Origin: PWQG01 sp050486205
GTDB taxonomy: Bacteria; Pseudomonadota; Gammaproteobacteria; Pseudomonadales; Pseudohongiellaceae
DNA: 64,000 nucleotides
Direction: 5' to 3'
NCBI GenBank assembly: GCA_050486205.1
Contig: JBJHCW010000003.1
Location: 1-64,000 of the forward strand
Of this stretch, positions 7,579-15,986 are shown in pieces. The stretch's first letter is position 1, and each line of letters opens with the position of its first letter. The notes under the pieces were generated by a model. That model saw nothing but the letters and a program-made list of their open reading frames with translations. It was not told the origin of the DNA and did not search any database. The position numbers and the translations under genes were made by a program.

Positions 7579-8547
7579 TCAGTGGTTACGTGAAACTGCC
7601 AGTTCAGCCATCTGCTGCAGGGCATTGCGATAAGGCGAATCGGGCAGGAATTCCAGGTGTGTCAGGGCGCTGTTGACCTGTTGCCGGGCCAGATCGCGTG
7701 TGTATTCAAGGGCACCGGAAGCCTGGATGATGCGAATCACGTTCTCCAGCTCCTGTGCCCCGCCGTGCTCGATGCAGCGTTGAATCATCGTGGCATCCTG
7801 GCTGTTGCTGTGGCTCATGGCGTGGATAAGCGGTAGCGTGGGTTTGCCTTCGGCCAGATCGTCACCGATGTTCTTGCCCATCGCCTCGCTGTCGCCGGAG
7901 TAGTCCAGCGTGTCATCGATGAGCTGAAAGGCCATGCCGATATGGTGGCCGGCAGACTTCAGCGCATCAATCCGGGCGTCACTGGCGCCGGACAATATGG
8001 CGCCGCATTGCGCTGCTGCTTCAAACAGGATGGCGGTTTTTTCGTGGATCACCTGCAGGTATTCGTTTTCGGTGATGTCCACTCGGTGCTTGTTAAGCAA
8101 CTGCCGCACCTCACCTTCTGCAATGGTATTGGTGGTATCGGCGATGACTTTCATTATTTCCATGTTGCCCAGGCTCACCAGGATCTGGAATGCACGCGAG
8201 TAGATGAAGTCGCCAACCAGCACACTGGAGGGGCTGTTCCACTGTTCGTTGGCTGTTGGCCTGCCTCGCCGCATGGTGGACATGTCCACCACGTCGTCGT
8301 GCAGCAGGGTGGCGGTATGAATGAACTCGATGACCGCCGCCAGCGCGATCACATCCGGGTTGTTTTTTTCATTGCAGGCCCGTGCGCTCAGCAGCACGGT
8401 GACCGGACGCAGGCGTTTGCCGCCAGCATCCACCAGATACTGGCCGATGTTTTCTACCAGCGAGACATTGGATCGCAGCTGATCCAGGATGAAGCGGTTG
8501 ACCGCTTCGAAGTCTTCTGCGACCGCGGCACGTATTGTTTTATACAT
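7579..8547 (-). CDS. ispB: octaprenyl diphosphate synthase
   Basis: This all-trans polyprenyl diphosphate synthase makes the isoprenoid side chain of ubiquinone from farnesyl diphosphate and isopentenyl diphosphate. The 322-residue protein starts at ATG 8547 (MYKTIRAAVAEDFEAVN). The first aspartate-rich motif is LLHDDVVDMSTMRRGRPT and the second is FQLIDDTLDYSG; GGKRLRP precedes them as expected. Length and sequence fit IspB rather than IspA. It is divergent from rplU across about 245 bp, the usual gammaproteobacterial arrangement. Chain length cannot be proved from sequence. Confidence 0.93.
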   Translation of the reverse strand: MYKTIRAAVAEDFEAVNRFILDQLRSNVSLVENIGQYLVDAGGKRLRPVTVLLSARACNEKNNPDVIALAAVIEFIHTATLLHDDVVDMSTMRRGRPTANEQWNSPSSVLVGDFIYSRAFQILVSLGNMEIMKVIADTTNTIAEGEVRQLLNKHRVDITENEYLQVIHEKTAILFEAAAQCGAILSGASDARIDALKSAGHHIGMAFQLIDDTLDYSGDSEAMGKNIGDDLAEGKPTLPLIHAMSHSNSQDATMIQRCIEHGGAQELENVIRIIQASGALEYTRDLARQQVNSALTHLEFLPDSPYRNALQQMAELAVSRNH

Positions 8548-8689
8548 TAAGTCACCGTTTCTGCAACGGCCCCTGGCAGCGACCCGACGGTTCACCCGCA
8601 GGCGAAGGTGCGGTAAAATTTGATGCAGCATGCTATGAGGGAAGCCTTCAGGTGTCAAGGTTGGCCGAAAATTTTCGCTTGCGTGCTAC

Positions 8690-8718
8690 TTGCCTCTGCG
8701 CCCCGCATCCCGTAAAAT
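8690..8718 (+). promoter_or_regulatory. predicted sigma-70 promoter for rplU-rpmA
   Basis: TTGCCT at 8690-8695 and TAAAAT at 8713-8718, with a 17-base spacer, lie about 75 bases upstream of the rplU start. Only the sequence match supports it. Confidence 0.5.
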
Positions 8719-8792
8719 GCCCGGCCTTATTGGACAGACGGCCAGCATCCTGGTCCGAGTTGGTCCAAGACCCCCGAATTCTGGAGTTTGAT

Positions 8793-9104
8793 ATGTACGC
8801 GGTAATTGAAAGTGGTGGCAAACAGCACCGGGTTGTTGAAGGCGAGACCCTCAAACTGGAGAAACTGGAAGCTGCTACGGGCGACACCATCAGTTTCGAC
8901 AAGGTACTGATGGTCGGTGAGGGCGAATCTGTCAAGATTGGCGAGCCCTATGTCAAGGGCAGCAAAGTGACCGCAGAGGTGCTCAGCCAGGGTCGTGGCA
9001 AGAAGATCAGCATCATCAAGTTTCGTCGCCGCAAGCATTCACGCAAGCAGCAGGGCCACCGTCAGTGGTTCACTGAAGTGAAGATCACAGGCATTTCCGG
9101 CTGA
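8793..9104 (+). CDS. rplU: 50S ribosomal protein L21
   Basis: 103 residues, beginning MYAVIESGGKQHRVVEGE. It shows the L21 signature KIGEPYVKGSKVTAEVLSQG and the basic FRRRKHSRKQQGHRQ segment, which contacts 23S rRNA. The length equals that of E. coli L21. The frame is open upstream to 8535, but ATG 8793 is the family start. It is followed 37 bases later by rpmA, forming the standard L21-L27 operon. Confidence 0.97.
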   Translation: MYAVIESGGKQHRVVEGETLKLEKLEAATGDTISFDKVLMVGEGESVKIGEPYVKGSKVTAEVLSQGRGKKISIIKFRRRKHSRKQQGHRQWFTEVKITGISG

Positions 9105-9141
9105 TTCAGACCTCAGCACAGCACAGACAGCGGAGTAGATT

Positions 9142-9399
9142 ATGGCTCACAAGAAAGCAGGCGGCAGTACCAATAACGGTCGCGATTCGATTTCCAAGCG
9201 CCTTGGCGTGAAAAAGTTCGGTGGCGAGCAGGTATTGGCTGGCAATATCATCGTGCGTCAGCGCGGCACGCGGTTCCACCCTGGTACCAACGTTGGCATC
9301 GGCAAGGACCACACATTGTTCGCCAAGGCCGAAGGTCAGGTGAAGTTTGAGGTCAAAGGCCCGAACAACCGCAAGTTCGTCAGTATCGTGACGGCCTGA
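9142..9399 (+). CDS. rpmA: 50S ribosomal protein L27
   Basis: 85 residues, beginning MAHKKAGGSTNNGRDSISKR, the flexible N-terminus that reaches the peptidyl-transferase centre. It continues with the conserved GNIIVRQRGTRFHPGTNVG. A GGAG site precedes the ATG. It is the second gene of the rplU operon and is followed by a rho-independent terminator. Confidence 0.97.
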   Translation: MAHKKAGGSTNNGRDSISKRLGVKKFGGEQVLAGNIIVRQRGTRFHPGTNVGIGKDHTLFAKAEGQVKFEVKGPNNRKFVSIVTA

Positions 9400-9441
9400 C
9401 ATAGCGGTTTCCGGCTTCGCCGGAGCCCGGTCTGGAACAGC

Positions 9442-9471
9442 AAAGCCCCGTCAGACGACGGGGCTTTTTTG
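9442..9471 (+). terminator. rho-independent terminator after rpmA
   Basis: The stem AAGCCCCGTC / GACGGGGCTT with loop AGA/C is followed by a run of T. It separates the ribosomal operon from obgE. Confidence 0.9.
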
Positions 9472-9548
9472 TCTGGGGCATTTGTTGCCATGCGCAGCGA
9501 ATGGGGGCCGGGGCAGCAGTATCAGTATCATCAGAGCAGGGGCAGGGT

Positions 9549-10742
9549 ATGAAGTTTGTAGACGAAGCCGAGATAATTGTTGCCGCCGGCAAGGGTGGGG
9601 ATGGTTGCCTGAGCTTTCGCCGTGAAAAATTCATTCCCAAAGGCGGTCCCGATGGGGGTGATGGCGGAAGCGGGGGCAGTGTCTATCTGGAAGGGGACAG
9701 TAATCTGAATACCCTGGTGGATTTCCGTTTCCAGCGTCAGTACCGGGCCCAGGCTGGTCAGAAGGGCATGGGACGCAACTGCACGGGCAAGGCAGGTGAA
9801 GACCTGGTGATCCGGGTGCCGGCAGGCACAACAGTCATTGATGTGGACACCGATGAGATGATTGCCGACATTGCCACGCCGGGTCAACGTGTGATGGTGG
9901 CTCGTGGTGGTGTCAAGGGCTTGGGCAATACCCGCTTCAAATCCAGCACCAATCGCGCCCCGCGGCGCATCACCAAAGGCACTGAAGGTGAAATGCGGCG
10001 TCTGCAGCTGCAGTTGAAAGTGCTGGCTGACGTCGGATTGCTTGGATTACCGAATGCGGGAAAGTCAACGCTGATCAGCGCCGTGTCCTCTGCCCAGCCA
10101 AAGATTGCCGACTATCCGTTTACCACATTGGTGCCCAATCTTGGCGTGGTGCGTGTCGGCAGCGAGCGCAGCTTTGTCATGGCTGATATACCCGGGCTGA
10201 TAGAGGGTGCCGCCGATGGCGCGGGACTCGGATACCGGTTTCTGAAGCACCTGGCCCGTACCGGGCTGCTTCTGCATGTGATTGATGTGGCGCCCGTTGA
10301 TGAATCTGACCCGGTACAACAGGCCGCGGGTATCGTTGGTGAGCTGGAGCGCTTCAGCCCGGTGCTAGCGCAGAAACCGCGCTGGCTGGTGCTGAACAAG
10401 GCAGACCTGCTGGACAAAAAGGCCCTGGAAGCGCTCAAGGCCCGCTTCAAGGCTGAACTGGGCTGGGATATGCCAATGTTTACGGTATCAGCCATCATTG
10501 CTGAGGGTTGCGAGCGACTGTGTCAGGACGTGATGACAGCCCTTGAGCGTCATCGCGAGCGTATGAGCGCCGATGAGGTGTTTCGGGAAGAGCAGGCACG
10601 GCTGGAGAGCGAAATGGCCTACGAAATACGCCGCAGCACGGAAAAAGCAAGACCTGCCGGTAAAGTGGATACGGACTTCGATGACGATGACTGGCTTGAC
10701 GATGACGACGATGATGCAGCGGCGGTGATCTACAGAGAATGA
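9549..10742 (+). CDS. obgE: GTPase ObgE/CgtA
   Basis: This 397-residue Obg-family GTPase acts in late 50S assembly and stress signalling. The glycine-rich Obg domain spans about residues 1-158 (AGKGGDGCLSFRREKFIPKG), followed by the G domain with GLPNAGKST (G1), DIPGLIEGA (G3), NKAD (G4) and VSAI (G5). The C-terminus is the acidic tail common in gammaproteobacterial ObgE, here mostly Asp. The start is ATG 9549. It overlaps proB by four bases (ATGA), so the two are probably translationally coupled. Confidence 0.96.
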   Translation: MKFVDEAEIIVAAGKGGDGCLSFRREKFIPKGGPDGGDGGSGGSVYLEGDSNLNTLVDFRFQRQYRAQAGQKGMGRNCTGKAGEDLVIRVPAGTTVIDVDTDEMIADIATPGQRVMVARGGVKGLGNTRFKSSTNRAPRRITKGTEGEMRRLQLQLKVLADVGLLGLPNAGKSTLISAVSSAQPKIADYPFTTLVPNLGVVRVGSERSFVMADIPGLIEGAADGAGLGYRFLKHLARTGLLLHVIDVAPVDESDPVQQAAGIVGELERFSPVLAQKPRWLVLNKADLLDKKALEALKARFKAELGWDMPMFTVSAIIAEGCERLCQDVMTALERHRERMSADEVFREEQARLESEMAYEIRRSTEKARPAGKVDTDFDDDDWLDDDDDDAAAVIYRE

Positions 10743-11854
10743 GAACGCGACTGACTGGCGCGGATTGCTGGATCGTCAAGATTGGCAGTTCGCTGATAAC
10801 CAATAATGGCATGGGCCTGGATCGCCCGGCCATCGCCGGCTGGGTTGCCCAGCTGGCTGCACTGCAGCAATCGGGCAAACAGGTTGTGCTGGTTTCCTCC
10901 GGCGCTGTGGCTGAAGGCGTATCGCGCCTTGGCCTGGGTGTTCGGCCCAGGGAGGTGCACCTGCAACAGGCAGCGGCGGCAGTTGGCCAGATGGGTCTGG
11001 TACAGGCCTACGAGTCGGCGTTCCAGGCCTATGGCATTCATACAGCGCAGGTGCTGCTCACCCATGACGATCTTTCGCATCGGCGACGCTATCTGAACGC
11101 TCGCAGCACGCTCAGTGGACTGGTTTCCATGGGTGTGGTGCCAGTGGTCAATGAAAACGACACAGTGGCTACGGCTGAACTGTGTTTTGGTGACAATGAC
11201 ACCCTGGCGGCGCTGGTGGCCAATCTGCTCAATGCCGACGCATTGGTGATTCTTACCGATCAACAGGGTTTGCACGAATCGGATCCGCGCAGCAACCCCA
11301 ATGCCCCGGTGATCCCGGAGGCCATGGCCAATGCACCCGGTCTGCTGGAAATGGCCGGGGACGGCAGCGCGCTGGGTCGTGGCGGCATGCGAACCAAGGT
11401 GACCGCGGCGCGCACGGCCGCGCGATCCGGGGCCTGCACAGTCATTGCCAGTGGCCGCGAACCCGATGTGCTGACACGATTGTCAGCGGGCGAGGTGCTG
11501 GGCACCCTGCTGTTACCCGAGACCCAGCCGGTGGCCGCACGCAAGCAGTGGTTGGCCGGTCAGTTGCGTGCCCGCGGGCAATTGGTGCTGGATGATGGTG
11601 CGGTCAGGGTGTTACGCGAATCCGGCCGCAGTCTGCTGCCGGTCGGAGTAACGGCCGTTCACGGACGCTTTGATCGCGGCGAACTTGTGCAATGCCTGGA
11701 TTCAAAGGGCGCAGAGGTGGCCCGGGGGCTTGTCAATTACGACAGTCGTGAAGCGCAGCAACTGGTGCGCCAGCCCAGCAGTCGAATTGAGGAGTTGCTC
11801 GGATATGGCGGTGACCCGGAGATCATACATCGGGACAATATGGTAGTGAGTTGA
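10739..11854 (+). CDS. proB: glutamate 5-kinase
   Basis: This enzyme phosphorylates glutamate with ATP in the first step of proline synthesis. At 371 residues, it has an N-terminal amino-acid-kinase domain (WIVKIGSSLITNN, VLVSSGAVAEG, VPVVNENDTVAT, GRGGMRTKVTAA) and a C-terminal PUA domain (about residues 280-360). The start codon overlaps the obgE stop. The obgE-proB order is common in gammaproteobacteria. A strong terminator follows, shared with the convergent rpsT. Confidence 0.96.
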   Translation: MRTRLTGADCWIVKIGSSLITNNGMGLDRPAIAGWVAQLAALQQSGKQVVLVSSGAVAEGVSRLGLGVRPREVHLQQAAAAVGQMGLVQAYESAFQAYGIHTAQVLLTHDDLSHRRRYLNARSTLSGLVSMGVVPVVNENDTVATAELCFGDNDTLAALVANLLNADALVILTDQQGLHESDPRSNPNAPVIPEAMANAPGLLEMAGDGSALGRGGMRTKVTAARTAARSGACTVIASGREPDVLTRLSAGEVLGTLLLPETQPVAARKQWLAGQLRARGQLVLDDGAVRVLRESGRSLLPVGVTAVHGRFDRGELVQCLDSKGAEVARGLVNYDSREAQQLVRQPSSRIEELLGYGGDPEIIHRDNMVVS

Positions 11855-11891
11855 TCCGGGTCGCGTCAGACCGACATTGACGGGGATAACG

Positions 11892-11931
11892 CAAAAAAAC
11901 CGGCCAGGCGTGGTGCCTGGCCGGTTTTTTG
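11892..11931. terminator. bidirectional terminator between proB and rpsT
   Basis: AAAAAACCGGCCAGGC, loop GTGGT, GCCTGGCCGGTTTTTT. The A run and T run flank an 11-bp GC-rich stem, so it can act on both strands and serves the convergent proB and rpsT. Confidence 0.92.
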
Positions 11932-11986
11932 TGTGCTGATTCATTCGCCTGCGGTATTCGGAGCAGAATACGTGTTCGAGCCGGTA

Positions 11987-12256
11987 TCAGCTGGCTTTCA
12001 GTTCCAGGATGGCCGCGTTCAGGCGGCTCTTGTGGCGGGCAGCCTTGTTCTTGTGGATGATACCTTTGTTTGCCATACGATCGATGACCGGCACAGCCTT
12101 GTTATAGGCTTCGCTTGCCTTGTCGTAGTCTTTTTCCCGGATAGCGGCAATCACCTTCTTGATGTAGGTGCGTACCATGGACCGAAAACTGGCATTGTGG
12201 CGACGGCTTGTTTCGTTCTGCCGGGCGCGCTTGCGCGCTTGTGCTGAGTTGGCCAA
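11987..12256 (-). CDS. rpsT: 30S ribosomal protein S20
   Basis: 89 residues, beginning MANSAQARKRARQNETSRR and ending in HKSRLNAAILEL. It is highly basic and helical, as expected for S20, which binds 16S rRNA. A GGAG site precedes the ATG. It is a single-gene unit with its own predicted promoter at 12306-12334 and the shared terminator at 11892-11931. Confidence 0.97.
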   Translation of the reverse strand: MANSAQARKRARQNETSRRHNASFRSMVRTYIKKVIAAIREKDYDKASEAYNKAVPVIDRMANKGIIHKNKAARHKSRLNAAILELKAS

Positions 12257-12305
12257 CTGTTGCTCCTTACGAATACTGTATGAGTGGCAAAAATCAAGAC
12301 GCGAA

Positions 12306-12334
12306 ACTATGCCGTGTCAAGCCGCCTTTGTCAA
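12306..12334 (-). promoter_or_regulatory. predicted sigma-70 promoter for rpsT
   Basis: Read on the minus strand: TTGACA (12334-12329), a 17-base spacer, CATAGT (12311-12306). It lies 50 bases upstream of the rpsT start, with a perfect -35 box and optimal spacing. Confidence 0.65.
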
Positions 12335-12434
12335 GAAAAAACCGTCGGACCATTTGCCAGCTCCGGATGAGGGCAAGCCTTTGCAGCGCTGTGTTATTCT
12401 CAGGGTTCAAGTCAACAGTACGGAGTAGTTGTTC

Positions 12435-12908
12435 ATGAGCAAGAAGATTGATATCGGGATCAAGAGTGCCGATCGAAGCAAGATAGCCAAGGGGCTGAGC
12501 CATCTGCTGGCCGACACCTATACCCTGTACCTGCAGACGCACAACTTTCACTGGAATGTCACCGGGCCCCAGTTCAGAGAGTTGCATCTCATGTTCGAGG
12601 AGCACTATACCGAACTGGCCGTTGCCGTGGACGATATTGCCGAGCGTATTCGTACACTGGATGTGCCCGCTCCCGGCACCTACAAGGAGTTTGTCCGGCT
12701 GAGCTCCATCAAGGAAGTTGAGGGCGTGCCTGAGGGCAGTGCCATGGTGGATATCCTGACCGCGAGTCACGAATCAGTGGTCAAGAGCTGTCGCAAAGTG
12801 CTGAAACTGGCCCAGGCGGGTGATGATGAGTCCACGGCAGCACTGGCTTCCGATCGTATGCGGGTGCATGAAAAGACCGCGTGGATGCTGCGCGCACTGA
12901 ATCAGTGA
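12435..12908 (+). CDS. dps: Dps-family ferritin-like protein
   Basis: This 157-residue protein of the DNA-protection-during-starvation family would store iron and detoxify hydrogen peroxide as a dodecamer. The ferroxidase motif HNFHWNVTGPQFRELHLMFE, followed by the EHYTELAVAVDDIAERIR helix, is intact. The N-terminal tail is short with several lysines. ATG 12435 is chosen over TTG 12429 because CGGAG lies nine bases upstream. The protein is single-domain and of normal length. It converges on the NRAMP-like gene. Confidence 0.93.
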   Translation: MSKKIDIGIKSADRSKIAKGLSHLLADTYTLYLQTHNFHWNVTGPQFRELHLMFEEHYTELAVAVDDIAERIRTLDVPAPGTYKEFVRLSSIKEVEGVPEGSAMVDILTASHESVVKSCRKVLKLAQAGDDESTAALASDRMRVHEKTAWMLRALNQ

Positions 12909-12932
12909 CACTGGCTGATCGACCCGGGTGCT

Positions 12933-14171
12933 TCAGACCACGCCGGTCAGCCACAACACAACAAAAACGATGCTGAACAGGCCAAGGTAGAGCAGCCCGG
13001 TCCAGGCCAGCAGATTCATGCCGCGCGACAGTCCCTTGCCACGAACCAGGCTGAAATTGAGCCAGGCAAAAAACGGCGTGGTGATGAATGCCAGCGTCAT
13101 GGCAAAGGTCAACATGGGGCCCAGTGCGGATTGGAAAAACAGGATGACCGCCATGCCTGCGGCTGCCTGGCCGATTATCCAGATGTTCAGCATGCTGCGC
13201 CGGCGGTGAGGGTAGCGTTTGCCCGCCAGCAGGCGTGCTGACTCGTTGAGTGTCCTGGCATAACCGTCCAGCACCGCCAGCGTGGTTCCGAACATGCACA
13301 TGAACGCAATGAAAGCCACCAGCATTTCGGACCACTGCCCGATGGTGCCGGCGTACATGGCGACCAGTTGTTGCGCAAACAGTGCGCCGGCCATGGCAAT
13401 TTCCTGCTCGGTGCCAAACTGGATCAGGGCGCCCAGCGAGACAAACAGCACGGCCAGCAACACGGCTGTCCAGTAGCCCAGATTAAAATCAAACAGTGCA
13501 TCGCGCAGATCAAGATTCATCAGCTGCTGTTTGGAGCGCAGCCACAGCGAATTGATTGCCGACAATTCTATCGGGACCGGCATCCAGCCGATCATGGCAA
13601 CTATAAAGGCCAGTGCCGAGAGCTGCCACGGCGAAGGGCCCTGGTAATCTGCTGGTGCGTTGGAGCCACTTTGCACGGCAATCAGCACAGCGACTATTGT
13701 GGCCACTGTCAGCAGCAGCATGATGACCTTGGACACGCTGTCCAGCAGCCGGTAGTGACCACCCAGCAATATCGCCAGGCAGGTGCCGAGCAGGATCACG
13801 CACAGCATGGTCAGGGACTGTGAGCCGGGAATGAAGAACTGCAGCAGGCTGGCCGTAAGCAGAAGCACGCCAGCTGTGTTGACCACTGCCGCCAGCAGAT
13901 TCAATACCGTGAAAGCAATCAGCCAGCCCTGGCCTTTGCGTTGATAGCCTTCGATCAGGCTTTCGTTGTGATTCAGGGTGTACTGCACACCAAAGCGAAA
14001 GAAAGGATACTTGAGCACATTGACCAGCAGTATCAGCCACAGCAACTGCCAGCCGAACAGCGCGCCGGACTGGGTTGAAGCCACCAGATGAGACGCACCA
14101 ACAGCGGCGGCTGCCATGATCAGCCCAGGACCCAGTTTACCGATACGTATGCCTGATGCTGCAGTTTTCAT
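12933..14171 (-). CDS. NRAMP-related divalent metal ion transporter family protein
   Basis: The 412-residue protein has about 11 hydrophobic segments and the NRAMP-type opening GKLGPGLIMAAAAVG. In MntH-type transporters this is followed by DPGN, whose Asp and Asn bind the metal. Here the aligned positions read GASH (25-28), so both ligands are missing. The TM6 metal motif is also divergent (GWMPVPIELS instead of a MPHN-type motif), although the Met-Pro remains. The protein is therefore an NRAMP-fold transporter whose substrate may not be Mn2+ or Fe2+. It stands alone on the minus strand, divergent from murJ. Confidence 0.75.
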   Translation of the reverse strand: MKTAASGIRIGKLGPGLIMAAAAVGASHLVASTQSGALFGWQLLWLILLVNVLKYPFFRFGVQYTLNHNESLIEGYQRKGQGWLIAFTVLNLLAAVVNTAGVLLLTASLLQFFIPGSQSLTMLCVILLGTCLAILLGGHYRLLDSVSKVIMLLLTVATIVAVLIAVQSGSNAPADYQGPSPWQLSALAFIVAMIGWMPVPIELSAINSLWLRSKQQLMNLDLRDALFDFNLGYWTAVLLAVLFVSLGALIQFGTEQEIAMAGALFAQQLVAMYAGTIGQWSEMLVAFIAFMCMFGTTLAVLDGYARTLNESARLLAGKRYPHRRRSMLNIWIIGQAAAGMAVILFFQSALGPMLTFAMTLAFITTPFFAWLNFSLVRGKGLSRGMNLLAWTGLLYLGLFSIVFVVLWLTGVV

Positions 14172-14281
14172 GCGGTATTCCCTGCCGGTTGAGGTTTCTT
14201 ATTTTTATCAGGGTGCGATAATGGCAGCCACTTCGGGAGCCGGGCTCCCGCTGTTGCTTGCACCGCTGACGCAGCAGAATA

Positions 14282-15925
14282 ATGGAATCCCTGGGGATAA
14301 TCCATGGGCAGCGCCCGACGGGACATGGACCGGTGAATAAAGACAAAAAGCCAAGTTCGCAATCGGCAGCTGCGCCAGCGCAGCGGCGCGGCCTGCTGCG
14401 CTCGGGTGCCATTACCGGCAGCATGACAGCAACATCACGTGTGTTGGGGCTGGTGCGCGATGTCGTGCTGGCGCGGGTATTTGGTCCGGGTGATGGCGCC
14501 GATGCCTTTTTTCTTGCTTTCAAGATACCGAATTTTCTGCGGCGCCTGTTTGCTGAAGGGGCGTTCAACCAGGCGTTTGTGCCGGTGTTGTCGGAGTACC
14601 GCAGTCAGCGCAGTCTGGCTGAGGTCCGGGTTCTGATCAACAGTGTTGCCGCCTGGCTTGGTGGTGTCCTGTTGCTGGTAACCGCTGCTGTTGTGGTTGC
14701 TGCGCCGCTGATCGCGTATCCGATTGCCTACGGTTTCACTTCCGATCCCGAAAAGTTTGACCTGTTTGTTCAGATGCTGCGCATCACTTTCCCCTACCTG
14801 TTTCTGATATCCATGACCGCTTTTGCCGGTGCGATACTGAACAGTTACGACCGTTTTGCAATACCGGCGCTGACACCAGCGCTGCTCAATGTTTCCCTGA
14901 TCGCTTCGGCCCTGGTGCTGTCGCCCTATTTCAGGCAACCGGAGATAGCACTGGCGTGGGGCGTGATGATTGCAGGCATCAGTCAGCTGTTGTTCCAGTT
15001 GCCGTTTCTTGCGCGCCTGCAGCTGATGCCACGGCCGGCGTTTGTACGCGGCCACGAAGGGGTCGGACGTATCATCAAATTGATGATACCGGCGCTGTTC
15101 GGAGTTTCCGTCAGCCAGATCAACCTGCTGTTTGACACCTTCATTGCGTCGCTGCTGGTCGCTGGCAGTGTGTCGTGGTTGTATTTTTCCGAACGCCTGA
15201 TGGACCTTCCCCTGGGCATTTTTGCAGTGGCCATTGCCACTGTTGTGTTGCCCAGTCTGTCCCGAAAGCACGCTGAACGCAGCGCCGAGGCATTTGCTGC
15301 CCTGCTGGATTGGGCCCTGCGTCTGGTACTGCTGATTGCCCTGCCAGCAACCCTGGCTCTGGTACTGATTGCCGAACCCATGGTGGTCACCCTGTTCCAG
15401 GGTAACAATTTTACTGCTTTTGATGTGGTGCAGGTAACCAGTAGTCTTCAGGCCTACAGCTTTGGTCTGCTGGCCTTCATGACCATCAAGATCTTTGCTC
15501 CGGGTTACTACTCTCGCCAGAACACCCGCACACCGGTGCTTATCGGTGTGATTGCCATGGTGGTGAACATGGTACTGAATGTGATTCTGGTGTTCGGTTT
15601 TGATATGGCGCACACGGGCCTGGCTCTGGCAACATCCTTGGCAGCTTTCCTGAACACGGGTCTGTTGCTGGCCGGTCTGATGCGTGAAGGTGTGTTCCGG
15701 TTCCAGTCGGGGTGGTTGACCTTCAGCCTGCGACTGTTGTGTGCCAATGTTGCCATGGCCATATTCCTGGTGATGTTGTCCGGGCCTTGGGAGCAATGGC
15801 TGGACTGGTCAACCACCACCCGGGTCTGGCAATTGACACAGCTGTGTCTTGGTGGTCTGCTGGTCTATGTCATCAGTTTGCTGGTAGCCGGCATGCGCCC
15901 GTCACAGTTTCGTCGGGCGGCCTGA
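14282..15925 (+). CDS. murJ: lipid II flippase MurJ
   Basis: This MOP-superfamily flippase (MviN) carries lipid-linked peptidoglycan precursor across the inner membrane. It has fourteen predicted transmembrane segments. The family motifs TSRVLGLVRDVVLARVFG and FFLAFKIPNFLRRLFAEGAF appear near the N-terminus. Length is 547 residues from ATG 14282, slightly long; GTG 14333 would give 530 and is equally possible, since neither start has a clear ribosome binding site. In many gammaproteobacteria rpsT and murJ are neighbours, as here, but with two genes inserted between them and without ribF afterwards. Confidence 0.95.
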   Translation: MESLGIIHGQRPTGHGPVNKDKKPSSQSAAAPAQRRGLLRSGAITGSMTATSRVLGLVRDVVLARVFGPGDGADAFFLAFKIPNFLRRLFAEGAFNQAFVPVLSEYRSQRSLAEVRVLINSVAAWLGGVLLLVTAAVVVAAPLIAYPIAYGFTSDPEKFDLFVQMLRITFPYLFLISMTAFAGAILNSYDRFAIPALTPALLNVSLIASALVLSPYFRQPEIALAWGVMIAGISQLLFQLPFLARLQLMPRPAFVRGHEGVGRIIKLMIPALFGVSVSQINLLFDTFIASLLVAGSVSWLYFSERLMDLPLGIFAVAIATVVLPSLSRKHAERSAEAFAALLDWALRLVLLIALPATLALVLIAEPMVVTLFQGNNFTAFDVVQVTSSLQAYSFGLLAFMTIKIFAPGYYSRQNTRTPVLIGVIAMVVNMVLNVILVFGFDMAHTGLALATSLAAFLNTGLLLAGLMREGVFRFQSGWLTFSLRLLCANVAMAIFLVMLSGPWEQWLDWSTTTRVWQLTQLCLGGLLVYVISLLVAGMRPSQFRRAA

Positions 15926-15986
15926 CACAAGGCGATTGAACAGATGCCTGTGAACAAATACGTCTGAGTGAAAGAGGATCAACAGG

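Noticed and set aside
12911..12954. TGGCTGA ... TCAGCCA inverted repeat between dps and the NRAMP-like gene
   Set aside because: The arms are short and about 30 bases apart, and the right arm lies inside the NRAMP coding region; not a convincing terminator.
14435..15796. 453-codon open frame antisense to murJ
   Set aside because: Glutamine-, histidine- and arginine-rich translation with no domain; it mirrors murJ codon structure. murJ on the other strand is certain.
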